From Saposhnikovia divaricata (taxonomy: Eukaryota > Streptophyta > Magnoliopsida > Apiales > Apiaceae): 64,000 nucleotides of DNA. Position 1 is the stretch's first letter, and each line of letters opens with the position of its first letter. The stretch covers positions 104,063,001 to 104,127,000 of the forward strand of contig CM071594.1 of assembly GCA_036435485.1 (NCBI GenBank), given 5' to 3'. The position numbers were made by a program, and so were the translations under genes. Shown one piece after another: positions 1 through 9,198 of this stretch. The notes beneath the pieces were generated by a model. The model was not told the origin of the DNA, made no database searches, and worked only from the letters and a program-made list of their open reading frames with translations.

Positions 1-2612
1 AATAATCCAAGATTTTGAGTACCACTCAAATATTTGAATATTCGTTTAATAGCACTTAAGTGAGATTCTTTGGGATTAGCTTGAAAACGAGCACAAACAC
101 ATACACTATACATGATATCAGGTCTAGATGCAGTAAGATATAGTAAACTACCAATCATACCTCTGTATTTTCGAATATCAACACTAATACCTGTTTCATC
201 AGAATTCAGCTTGCTGATTGGAGTCATTAGTGTTGATTTTGCCTTTAAGTTCTCAAAACCAAATTTAGTGAGTAGATTCTTGACATATTTGGTCTGATGA
301 ACGTAAATTCCAGCAGAGGTTTGTTTGATTTGAAGACCCAAGAAGTAATTTAGCTCACCCATCATGCTCATGTCAAATTCATTATGCATGCATTTCGAAA
401 ACCACTTGCACATAGAATTATTAGTTGATCCAAAGATAATATCATCTACATAGACTTGAATAACTAATAAATCTTTACCTTTATGCATGGTAAACAAAGT
501 AGGATCAATATTACCTCGAGTGAAGCCATGTTCGATTAAGAATTCACTTAATCTTTCATACCATGATCTAGGAGCTTGCCGTAGTCCATACAAGGCCTTT
601 TTCAGCTTGTAAACATGGTTTGGAAACTCCTGACTTTCGAATCCAGGAGGTTGTTTGACGTATACTTCTTCTTTTAGCACCCCATTTAGGAATGCGCTCT
701 TGACGTCCATTTGATAAAGCTTTATTTTCTTGAAGCATGCAAATGATAACAACATTCTAATTGATTCCAACCTTGCTACAGGAGCATAGGTTTCATCGAA
801 GTCAATCCCTTCTTGTTGGTTGTAACCTTGAGCTACAAGTCTTGCCTTATTTCGAATGATTGTACCAAATTCATCAACTTTGTTCTTGAAGACCCATTTA
901 GTGCCAATGATTGATACATCCTTTGGTGGTTCTACAAGTTCCCACACATCACATCTTTCAAATTGGTTGAGTTCTTCTTGCATTTCCACAATCCAATTTT
1001 CATCTTGAAGTGCTTCGGTTATGTTCTTTGGTTCTTCTTGAGCTACGAAAGCCGCATATCCACATATATTTGCTTGAGCCCTTCTTGTCTTGATTCCATC
1101 AGTTTTGTTGCCAATGATTAGCTCTGGAGGATGATCCTTGACAGTCCTTGGTGCTTTAGGCAATGAATGAGGTACTATCTCTTCATATTCCTGCATTTCT
1201 TTAACTGCAGTAGAGGTTTCAGCTTGCTGTTTTGAAGGTTCAGCTTGCTGATTTGCAGTCTGTTGAGTTTCTGGAGATATCAGCTCGTCATTATCTCTTG
1301 TTCCTGCAAAATCTTCCTCATTTTCTGGTAGATCAAGCTTAGATTCTTGAAATGAAACATCAATAGATTCTTCAACAGTTAATTTAGATAAATTATAAAC
1401 TCTATAAGCTCTACTAGTTAATGAATAACCAAGAAATATTGCCTCGTAGGATTTAGCATCGAATTTACCATCCTTGTCGATTGTTTTAAGTACAAAACAC
1501 CTTGATCCAAAGACCTTGAAGTAGCCAATGTTTGGAGTTTTATTCCTTAACAGTTCGTATGGAGTCTTGTTGAGAATAGGCCTTATCAAGACTCTATTGA
1601 GAATATAGCTTGCTGAATTTACTGCTTCTGCCCAGAAATTTCTTGGTAGCTTGCTCTCTTGCAATAAGGTTCTTGATGTTTCTTGCAGAGATCGATTCTT
1701 TCTTTCAACTACTCCATTTTGTTGAGGAGTTCTTGGAGCTGAGAATTCATGAGTGATACCTCTTTCTTCACAATAAGAAACAAACTCCTTTTGGAATTCT
1801 CCACCTCGATCACTTCTTATTCTTATAAGATTTGTATTGAGCTTTTTCTCAAGAAGTTTTATTAAAGACTCAAATTCTCTGAAAGCACAATCTTTAGTTT
1901 GCAGAAATAAAGTCCATGTATATCTAGAATAGTCATCTACTATAACAAAACAATATTGTTTACCTCCCAAACTTTTGTATGCTTCCGGACCAAATAAATC
2001 TAAATGCAAAAGTTCTAGGGGTTTAGAAGTTGATACCATAGTTTTTGACTTATGTGGAGTTCTAATTTGCTTGCCTAGTTGACATGCTCCACAAGTTTCC
2101 ATCTTGATATACTTGAGTTTCGGCAATCCTCTAACAAGCTTTTGCGAAGACAGCTTGCTGATTTGTTCCATGTTAACATGACCAAGCCTTCTATGCCAAA
2201 TCTCGGGGGTTGAGTCCATAACAGCTAAACAGCATGCTGTTTTCTGAGAATCAAAATCTAATATATATATATTTCCTTCCCTTCTAGCAACTAGGGGGAC
2301 TTTGTTAGTGCCAATAGTAACAATACATTTATCAAGACCAAAGTTAACTAAATGACCATCATCATACAACTGACTAATACTAAGTAAGTTATATGAAAGA
2401 CCTTGAACATATTGTACCTTATGAATTGATATAAAATCGTTACCAATTGAGCCTTTGCCAAGAATCTGAAGAGTTTTGTTATTTCCAATTGTTACTCTCC
2501 CGCCCTTTTTCAACTTGAGACTTTTGAATAGAGTTTTATCTCCACTCATGTGTCTAGTGCACCCACTATCCAAGATCCATTGTCCAGTTTTCAACTTCGT
2601 GGCAAGACACAT
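1..2612 (-). CDS. Copia pol polyprotein (protease-integrase-reverse transcriptase-RNase H), 3' part off window
   Basis: Minus-strand frame starting at the ATG at 2612, directly preceded by an in-frame stop. I see the aspartic protease signature ILDSGCTRHMSG right at the start, the GAG-pre-integrase region (WHRRLGHV, then CGACQLGK), and integrase with HLDLFGP, DDYSRYTW, SDRGGEF and TPQQNGVVERKN. Reverse transcriptase follows with KARLVAQGYNQ, YQMDVKSAFLNG and the catalytic YVDDIIFGS near position 450-430, then the SRPDIMYSV region and the start of RNase H. The same frame is kept at several checked points from 2612 to base 3, with no stop noticed. Pol is in a different frame from gag, whose stop is at 2639-2641, so expression would need reinitiation, frameshifting or a separate transcript. 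The C-terminus is cut by the window. Confidence 0.85.
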   Translation of the reverse strand, partial: MCLATKLKTGQWILDSGCTRHMSGDKTLFKSLKLKKGGRVTIGNNKTLQILGKGSIGNDFISIHKVQYVQGLSYNLLSISQLYDDGHLVNFGLDKCIVTIGTNKVPLVARREGNIYILDFDSQKTACCLAVMDSTPEIWHRRLGHVNMEQISKLSSQKLVRGLPKLKYIKMETCGACQLGKQIRTPHKSKTMVSTSKPLELLHLDLFGPEAYKSLGGKQYCFVIVDDYSRYTWTLFLQTKDCAFREFESLIKLLEKKLNTNLIRIRSDRGGEFQKEFVSYCEERGITHEFSAPRTPQQNGVVERKNRSLQETSRTLLQESKLPRNFWAEAVNSASYILNRVLIRPILNKTPYELLRNKTPNIGYFKVFGSRCFVLKTIDKDGKFDAKSYEAIFLGYSLTSRAYRVYNLSKLTVEESIDVSFQESKLDLPENEEDFAGTRDNDELISPETQQTANQQAEPSKQQAETSTAVKEMQEYEEIVPHSLPKAPRTVKDHPPELIIGNKTDGIKTRRAQANICGYAAFVAQEEPKNITEALQDENWIVEMQEELNQFERCDVWELVEPPKDVSIIGTKWVFKNKVDEFGTIIRNKARLVAQGYNQQEGIDFDETYAPVARLESIRMLLSFACFKKIKLYQMDVKSAFLNGVLKEEVYVKQPPGFESQEFPNHVYKLKKALYGLRQAPRSWYERLSEFLIEHGFTRGNIDPTLFTMHKGKDLLVIQVYVDDIIFGSTNNSMCKWFSKCMHNEFDMSMMGELNYFLGLQIKQTSAGIYVHQTKYVKNLLTKFGFENLKAKSTLMTPISKLNSDETGISVDIRKYRGMIGSLLYLTASRPDIMYSVCVCARFQANPKESHLSAIKRIFKYLSGTQNLGL

Positions 2613-2638
2613 CTACAAAAACAAACATAAAAAATAGC

Positions 2639-4579
2639 TCATCCTTTTGGTACCCATGTTATGGTGGGTCCAACATGGTTAGCATCAGGAATATATGAAA
2701 CATTCAAGTCAGTTTTCTTGATCCACATTTGGATCACTTTTGATGTTGTTTTTCTGGTTTCATGAGTTCTGCCAGAATGATATCGGCAAGCTGATTCTGT
2801 TTTGCAGTACTTTGGTAGGTGTCCCTTCTTTCCACATTTTGGGCAGATTTTCCAAGGCATGGCATATTCATATGGAACTCCATCTTTGCCTTTGTACTTC
2901 AACTTCTTTTTCTTCTGTGTTGAATTAAATCCAAGTCCTTCTTTACTCAATGATGATCTTGTTTGCTTCATAATTGTTTTTAGGATTTCTTCGCCTTGGA
3001 CAAATTTTCCCATTCCTTCTTGACAACCCTTTAATTCTTCTTCTAATTTCTGTATCTTCTCAGCTTGCTGTGTCTCCTTTGTCTCTTCTTCTTTGGAGTT
3101 TGAATGCTTTTGTAGTGAGTCAATGTGTATATCTTTTTCTGTGATTTTAGCATTCAGCACGCTGAATTCTTTCATCATGGTGTCATTTCTCTTCAGCAAT
3201 ACTTTGTTGAGCCCTTCGACTTGAGCAAGCTTAGCTCTTAGATTAACAACTTCATTATGATCCTTAACGTGATCTTCATCCGTCAAGTCAGAAATGATCT
3301 CTCTTAGGTAGCCAATCTTCTTTTTCAGCTTGTTGATTTCCTCTTTCAGCTCTACGGTATCATCCATAGAATTGCTACTTGTATCCTGCATGGTTAGGCT
3401 ATCTACTGCATATTCTATAGGAGAATCAAAAGACGTGTTAGAGGAGTTTACCTCGTTGTCATTGTCATCCGAGGAGTCATTTTCGGTTTGTACTTCCTCG
3501 TTGCTTTCTACATCAAGACCTACGAAAGCGAGATTCACCATTTCATTATCATCATTGGATTCCTCATCATCGTCATCACTCCATGTTAGGAAGGCTTTCC
3601 CTTTCTTCCTGTTTTTGAAGTCATCTTGCTGTTTTGTTTTGTTTTTGAGTTTGAAGCAATCTCTTTTAAAGTGGCCTTTCTTTCCGCATTCAAAACAGCC
3701 TTCATCATTTGCTTCCTTCTTAGCTTCTGAATACATGCCTTTCTTCTTGAAGTTTCTCTTTTGAATTATCCTCTGGAGTTTTCTTGTGAGGAGTGCAATT
3801 TCTTCATCAGAATCTGAATCTTCTTCAACTTCCTGCTTGCTGTTATTTTCCAGCTTGCTGTTATTTTCCAGCTTGCTGTTATTCGAATGTAAAGCTAGAT
3901 TCTTCACTTTAGCTGCTGGAACTTGAGGCAGCCTGGATGTGCTAGCCCTGATTTTTGACTCAAACTGCTCTAATTCAGAGAATAGAGCCAGACTGTCCAT
4001 AGTGTCAATTTGGGGATGAGATTCCAACGCCGTAGCTTTAGGGGCGAAGATCCATGGAACGGATCCTAAGATGATCATATTGATCTCTTCTTGAGGTATC
4101 CTTTTGCCAAGCACTTGAAGACTGTTTAAGGTTGTTTGAAACCTAGCTTGAGCTTCTTTAATGGTTTCATTCTCATTGACAGTGAAACCGTTTAGTTCTC
4201 TTACTAGAGTACCAAGCTTCATTTTCTTCACTCCCTTAGAACCTTCATGATACGATTCGAGGGTGTCCCACATTTCTTTAGCTGTTTTGCATGATGAAAC
4301 TTTGTCACTTTCAGCTGGACTAAGACCATTTAAGATAGTATTCTTTGCACGGTTGTTGTAGCTTATTTTCTTCAATTCTGCATCGGTGAGAATATCAATA
4401 TCCTTTATAATGCCTTTGTCATCTCTGAAGACGTATGGTCCTCTGCTTACAACTCTCCATTCCAGTGGTTCTCTGGCCAAATGATTCTCCATTCGACTTT
4501 TCCACCAGTTGTAGTTTTCAGTACCTAGAAGAAGTGGTGCCCTAGAGTCCGAGTTTCCAAGCGGATAATTATCAGCCAT
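2639..4579 (-). CDS. Copia gag polyprotein with two CCHC zinc knuckles
   Basis: 646 codons starting MADNYPLGNSDSRAPLLLG. The N-terminal third has the copia gag (DUF4219/UBN2-type) signature YNWWKSRMENHLA and EMWDTLESYHEGS. A first knuckle is C-FEC-GKKGHFKRD-C (about residue 300) and a second is C-PKC-GKKGHLPKY-C near the C-terminus. Between them lie acidic stretches and a predicted coiled coil (long E/K/L heptads around residues 410-540). Gag packages the element RNA in virus-like particles. Around residues 235-247 the peptide NSKLEN is repeated, encoded by an 18-bp tandem repeat holding the AGCAAGCTG motif (see findings). The ORF is uninterrupted, consistent with a recently active copy. Confidence 0.9.
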   Translation of the reverse strand: MADNYPLGNSDSRAPLLLGTENYNWWKSRMENHLAREPLEWRVVSRGPYVFRDDKGIIKDIDILTDAELKKISYNNRAKNTILNGLSPAESDKVSSCKTAKEMWDTLESYHEGSKGVKKMKLGTLVRELNGFTVNENETIKEAQARFQTTLNSLQVLGKRIPQEEINMIILGSVPWIFAPKATALESHPQIDTMDSLALFSELEQFESKIRASTSRLPQVPAAKVKNLALHSNNSKLENNSKLENNSKQEVEEDSDSDEEIALLTRKLQRIIQKRNFKKKGMYSEAKKEANDEGCFECGKKGHFKRDCFKLKNKTKQQDDFKNRKKGKAFLTWSDDDDEESNDDNEMVNLAFVGLDVESNEEVQTENDSSDDNDNEVNSSNTSFDSPIEYAVDSLTMQDTSSNSMDDTVELKEEINKLKKKIGYLREIISDLTDEDHVKDHNEVVNLRAKLAQVEGLNKVLLKRNDTMMKEFSVLNAKITEKDIHIDSLQKHSNSKEEETKETQQAEKIQKLEEELKGCQEGMGKFVQGEEILKTIMKQTRSSLSKEGLGFNSTQKKKKLKYKGKDGVPYEYAMPWKICPKCGKKGHLPKYCKTESACRYHSGRTHETRKTTSKVIQMWIKKTDLNVSYIPDANHVGPTITWVPKG

Positions 4580-4624
4580 TTAGATCGATACTTTTCCTGT
4601 TACAGAAATGATTAGTATAGCAAG

Positions 4625-4636
4625 GCTCTGATACCA
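4625..4636 (-). promoter_or_regulatory. Primer binding site (Met-tRNA type) of the first Copia element
   Basis: On the minus strand this reads TGGTATCAGAGC, the standard initiator Met-tRNA complement of plant LTR retrotransposons. It sits two bases from the inferred LTR edge (TG at 4639) and 46 bp upstream of the gag ATG. Confidence 0.85.
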
Positions 4637-4638
4637 AA

Positions 4639-5811
4639 TGAAAGTATGCACCTAGAGGGGGGGTGAATAGGTGTATTAGGTTAACTATAGTCTATTTTTA
4701 TTTTTACAGAATTCTTCCAGAAAAATATCAGCTTGCTGAAATGATTAGCAGAATGTTTCAGCTTGCTGATATTAACTAATGCAGTGCAGAAATAAACCAA
4801 CAGAATAGGAGAACTTGACACACAAGATTTTAGCTAGGTTCGACCCCTAATCTCTATGGTCTACGTCCTAGTCCCTTACCAAACACGGTAAGAGAATATA
4901 TTATTAATCACTATAAACCCGATTACAAGATTCAATAATATATCTCCCTTTTTCCCTAGCTACTGTCAAAATGGCTTGCTGAAACCCCGTTTCTAAACCT
5001 GCTCTCTAAGAACTATACCACTCCCCGTAGTACAATCTTTTCTAGCTTCGTGTTTACCAAACCCTTGTTCCACAAGCCACTGCCCAGCAACTATGCTTTT
5101 ACAATAAGAACAATACAAATGAGAAGGATTGAAATTACAACTCAAAGATATAGACTCTTATATATATATATATAACGTGTAATATATCTTAGAGCTTGTG
5201 TGTGTGTTGTTTGTGAATATGGCAATGTTTTAAACAACTGTTTTGAGGTGATTGGAAGTATAAAACGATTTGATGAATATTCAAGAGAGTGTGTATACGT
5301 TTTTTTTCTGTGTGTCTCTTGTTTATACAGGAGATGTGTATATATATATCAAGGTCCAACGTTAGGATATTCAAAGAAGGAGCCGTTGGTTGATTTTCAA
5401 CTGTGAAGAAATTCTCATTCAAAGAAATCTGAGTAGGTGAGCTGAAATCGTGGGATTGTGTTTCAAGAAAGATTCCCATGCAGAGAAGTCTAAGTTGGGT
5501 GCTGAGAAACGTGTGGTGGGTTTTGTGAAGTCAAAGTGATGGAGACACGTCAAATTACAATGTTTAGTGTATCTCCATGCTTGAGTGTTTTGAGATGTAT
5601 CTGAGCTCTTTAGTATATATTAGACACGTAATATATATATGTAAGATTCCTTACATTTTAATCTATCTAGCAGCTCACGAGAATATCTGGACTGTTCTTG
5701 ATAGTTTCTGCATTCCCAGAAACGGCTTGCTGAATGTCAAATCAGCTTGCTGATTTCGTATAGCTCTTGTGTCACTATTTCCGGAAACAGCTTGCTGAAA
5801 GTCCTGTTACA
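4639..5811 (-). repeat. 5' LTR of the SIRE-like Copia element
   Basis: The plus-strand edge begins TGAAAGTATGCACC next to the primer site, so this is the U5 end of the LTR. The far edge is placed at CTGTTACA (5811), about 1.17 kb away, but CA dinucleotides at 5814 and 5827 are also possible. The interior holds an AT-dinucleotide tract at 5159-5173 and five exact copies or near-copies of CAGCTTGCTG. A short sequence (CCTGTTACAG..., TTAGTATAGCAA) occurs both at the distal LTR edge (5803-5827) and between the primer site and gag (4595-4623). Short open frames inside have no recognisable product. Confidence 0.7.
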
Positions 5812-6235
5812 GCATGTTAGTATAGCAAAATATATGTAATCAATTAACCATCAAAATCAATTAGGCTTTCAAGATATTCATTAATAATAAAAATTTTGAA
5901 ATTCTTGTTTTTATCATCTTAATTGAAAATTTCTTAGATCTTTGTTATTTAGAATGATCTCTTAGATATACTTCCCAAATCCTTTCCAGTTATATCATGT
6001 TATAACTGTTCTAATTCTTTGATTTTTTTCTGTAAAGATCATTACAATTAAATCAGATTATATTAAAGCCTGTATTCATCTAATTATGTTGTTAATGATG
6101 TTATTTTTCAAAATTTTCTTATGCATATTTCTCGTGAAAAATTATGATTGACAGTTCAAAATATTTAAATTTTAGCAAAATATATCCTAATTATCGATAT
6201 TCAATAAACATAATTTTAAATATCCATTGGATAAT

Positions 6236-6410
6236 CAACGAGCTCTTGCTCGGTTGGTATAGACCTTGTCCTATTTTTCATGGGGTCAAGGGTTCGATTT
6301 CCCTTCAACACATAACTTGTTGGGAGAGGGCAGAGGGTGGTGGAGAAAATCTATGCAGCTATTGCAAGGCCCGGTGTGCCGGTTCGTTATAGATGGCATA
6401 TGGCAATGCT
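6236..6410 (+). mobile_element. tRNA-related SINE-like repeat
   Basis: Box A-like TTGCTCGGTTGG (6247-6258) is followed about 40 bp later by the box B-like GGGTTCGATTTCCC (6290-6303). That is the arrangement of the tRNA-derived head of plant SINEs. The tRNA cloverleaf is not complete, so this is not a functional tRNA gene. The 3' end is not defined, and no target duplication was found. Confidence 0.45.
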
Positions 6411-6437
6411 AAGCTTAAAAAGGAATTTTCATCTAGC

Positions 6438-6511
6438 CTATGTGAGATGACATCCTATTATTGAAAAATTTAGACTATGTGAGATGACATCTTATTATTG
6501 AAAAATTTAGA
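6438..6511. repeat. 37-bp tandem duplication
   Basis: Two adjacent copies (6438-6474 and 6475-6511) of a unit beginning CTATGTGAGATGACATC and ending AAAAATTTAGA, differing at one visible base. Confidence 0.85.
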
Positions 6512-7310
6512 TATGGTTAGAAAAATATGGACAGTTTATCCCGACTCACTAAAACTTTGCAATCCAAAAAATGAAATTTTCATTGGATATTGCAGTGAAG
6601 TACCAAGATAACACGTCATTGAAAAAATAGGATGTACTTCACTACCACTAAGATCATTTTTAACAAATACTTCAACTTCATCTTTAAATATTAACCTTTT
6701 TCATTTTATATTACTATTTTTTTCTCCAAGCATTACTTTAAATCCTTTGTCAAACATAATAATATAATAAAGGGTACACATACAATGATACAAGAATATA
6801 TAATTAAGAACATATACCGATGAAATATTCAATATAATAAGGAAATGAACATGTCTCATCACTATATTCTTTACTTCATATTAATAGGGTAAACTCTATA
6901 TTTGAAGATGAAGATGAAGTTAATTCAAATATGATGATAAAATGACCCTTATTGGAAATGATCTTATGAGATTTTAACTTATAATTTTAAAAAAAAAAAG
7001 TGATACTTTTAAAGTGATCATTGGAGATGCCCTAATATTCCACTCACGATGAAGTATTTGAAAGGTCTAATACTTTTGAGGGTAGAGATGTCAACGGGTC
7101 GTGTTCGACTTGAATTTCGTAAAATCCAAATTCAAATCCAAATATTTTTGGATTTTAAAATTAAATTCAAATCCAATTCCAAATACAAAATTCAATATCC
7201 AAATCAAAGTCCGTAGTATCGGATCAGATCGGGTTTTTTCGATTATCCAAAATAAAAAAATAAAAATAATGTAATCAAATTTAAAATTACGGTTACACAT
7301 ATTAAGATTA

Positions 7311-7646
7311 CTAGCTTATAACCCGTGCAAAGCACGGGTTACTTTTTAATTTTTCATAATTTGCTTATAGTATAATATAATAAATATTAATTTTAATATT
7401 TTATTGGAAAAATTCAAACCTTACATCTTTGTAAATAATAATAATTATTATTAAATATAAATTAATATGTTGTTGAAGGGAATCGAACCTTAGACCTCTG
7501 TATATAACAACTTTTAGTATTATTGCATCTAACGGTCATGATCTATTTGAGTTAAAGATCTAACGATTGTGAATGAGGGATAACAAAAAAAAGGTTAACT
7601 AAACTACAAATTATACCCCCTTTTGCTTATTATAATATAGTATAGA
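7311..7646 (-). mobile_element. Non-autonomous Helitron (about 336 bp)
   Basis: On the minus strand it starts TCTATACTATATTATAA (5' end at 7646), the classic plant Helitron 5' terminus. It ends with a GC-rich hairpin (ACCCGTGC-TTT-GCACGGGT, 7321-7339), six bases and then CTAG followed by T (7314-7311). Helitrons end in a hairpin plus CTRR and insert at AT without target duplication. The base upstream of TC is T rather than A, which is a mismatch to that rule. There is no coding region. Confidence 0.7.
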
Positions 7647-7862
7647 AGTAAGTAATCAAATATAACATATTTTATGGACTCAAATAGTAAGTAAAATATA
7701 AAATATGTTGATAACACTAATGGAAAATATGTAAAGTAAAAAAAATACATCTTAAATATTTTAATAAAATTTTAAATTCATAAAAAATTCGAATCACTAA
7801 ATTAGGATTGACTCTAATGATATAATAAATGAAAATATTTAAAGTATATGTCTTACATCCAA

Positions 7863-7912
<50 letters not shown>
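7863..7912. repeat. Compound (AT)n(GT)n microsatellite
   Basis: About 22 bp of AT repeats followed by about 28 bp of GT repeats, inside the hAT-like repeat. Confidence 0.95.
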
Positions 7913-7914
<2 letters not shown>

Positions 7915-8104
7915 ATATACATATTGATTTTTTTCGAATTTCTGGTTAAATCGGGTTGGAATCATATTTCGAATTTTGGATTAGGTTTCGATTTGGTGTA
8001 ACTCAAATTTAAATCCAAATTCAAAACTTTAAGTTTGATTGATCCAAAATTTCGAATTTCGAATCGAGTATCCATCAGATCGGATAAATTTGTCATTTCT
8101 GCGT

Positions 8105-9100
8105 AGGAAGTATTAAAGCTAATAACTTTTTATGATTAACGCTGCATAAAGGTCCAAAATAGGACAGGATCGGACTAAGTCGGATCGAAGAATGGATTTT
8201 TCTGATTTCTTTGGCCGAGTACCGGACCTGTTATATTCGATTTTGGGATTGTACCAAACCGAAAAAACCCGGACCAGAACCGGATCGGTATGGAACGATT
8301 AGTTAATTTCTATATAAAAAATTTAATTTTTAAAAGTTTAAATACAAAATATATAAATTATTTTGCAAGTTAGTATAAGTTTAATAATGAAGTCCATATC
8401 TTATTTTTTGTAAAGTAATCGTAATTTCTAAAAATGTGAGTGTCAATTATTCATCGTGTGAAGTATGACATTTAATTATTTAGATTGTAATTTGATCCCT
8501 ACTATTTCAACAATTTATTATCTACTAATTAAAATTGTCAAATTATGATGTATTTAATATTTAATCTTTATATTAGAAAATCAAATGAGTTAAATAATGT
8601 AAAATAACTATATACATAAAATTCGGTCGGGTCTGAAATTTTTTAGAATTTGACCCGGACTGGACCGAAGATCAAATTTTTTTAATTTTGAGGACCAGGA
8701 TCATATTAGTTTTATACGATTCGATCTGAGTCTTAGATCGATAAAGCCGATCCGGTATAATTTATCTATCCAAATCGGGATGTTGTGCAAATTTGAGGAG
8801 TAAAGTATCGCCCCTAAAATTTGAGATTTTAGACAAGTAAATACCGAGATTTTTTTTTATTTTCCGATAACAACCTAAAATTTAAAAAAAATCCTTTTTG
8901 GAATAAATAAAAAATGTGTATTTAGTTAAAACATAAATTTAGAAAAATTATCTTTTTGTTATAATACACATTAACTCAGATACCATTTACACAAAATTGA
9001 TGACAAAATTTTAAAAGAAAATTCTCACTATTTTTTCCAAAAAAAGAGATCTACCTTTTTCTGATTATTTTCTATTTTTTCTAATTGCTTTCTCCTTTTT
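8105..9100. other. Non-genic; repeat-like text rich in GATCGG/CCGGACC
   Basis: 8155-8775 holds many CGGATCGG, GACCGGAC and GATCCGG words at both ends, reminiscent of a MITE with subterminal repeats. I could not define termini or a target duplication. The remainder is AT-rich and no gene was recognised. Confidence 0.4.
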
Positions 9101-9103
9101 TCC

Positions 9104-9116
9104 TATATAAAATAAA
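9104..9116 (+). promoter_or_regulatory. Putative TATA box of the CDCA7-like gene
   Basis: TATATAAAATAAA lies 95 bp before the ATG at 9199, followed by a CT-rich leader. Spacing fits a short 5' UTR. No other promoter element is claimed. Confidence 0.4.
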
Positions 9117-9198
9117 ATATAATCATATGTAAACCCCACTCTCCCCACTTTTGCCATTTGTTTAGTTTTGTTGTTGCAGAGACAGTGAAGCAGCAAAA

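Larger units (their letters stand above)
1..5811 (-). mobile_element. SIRE-like Ty1/copia LTR retrotransposon, truncated by the left window edge
   Basis: Read on the minus strand this is 5' LTR (about 5811-4639), Met-tRNA-type primer site, gag, then pol running off the left edge. The gag length (646 aa), two CCHC knuckles, and the LTR edge carrying a G-run followed by TGAATAGGTG resemble the SIRE/Maximus lineage (family knowledge). Gag has no stop, and pol looks open for its whole visible 2.6 kb, so the copy appears young. The 3' LTR and the target duplication lie outside the window, so LTR identity cannot be used for dating. The 5' LTR boundary on its distal side is uncertain by about 20 bp. 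Confidence 0.9.
5812..7082. other. Non-genic AT-rich stretch
   Basis: No coding region is recognised. It contains a SINE-like repeat (6236-6410), a 37-bp tandem duplication (6438-6511) and AT-rich filler. Near 7012-7032 there is a GGAGATGCCC edge that resembles a MITE terminal repeat, but no partner end was found. Confidence 0.5.
7083..8104. mobile_element. hAT-like non-autonomous element with imperfect terminal inverted repeats
   Basis: The left edge TAGAGATGTCAACGGGTC and the reverse complement of the right edge (CAGAAATGACAAATTTATC) align imperfectly. TAGnGATGnCAA is a common hAT-type terminal motif in plants (family knowledge). The interior is AT-rich with repeated AAATCCAAATTCAAATCC-like text and no coding potential. 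No clear 8-bp target duplication was found, so the boundaries are approximate. A Helitron-like element and a microsatellite lie inside. Confidence 0.4.

Noticed and set aside
6247..6303. tRNA gene
   Set aside because: Boxes A and B are present, but no complete cloverleaf or acceptor stem could be formed, and the flanking text fits a SINE head.
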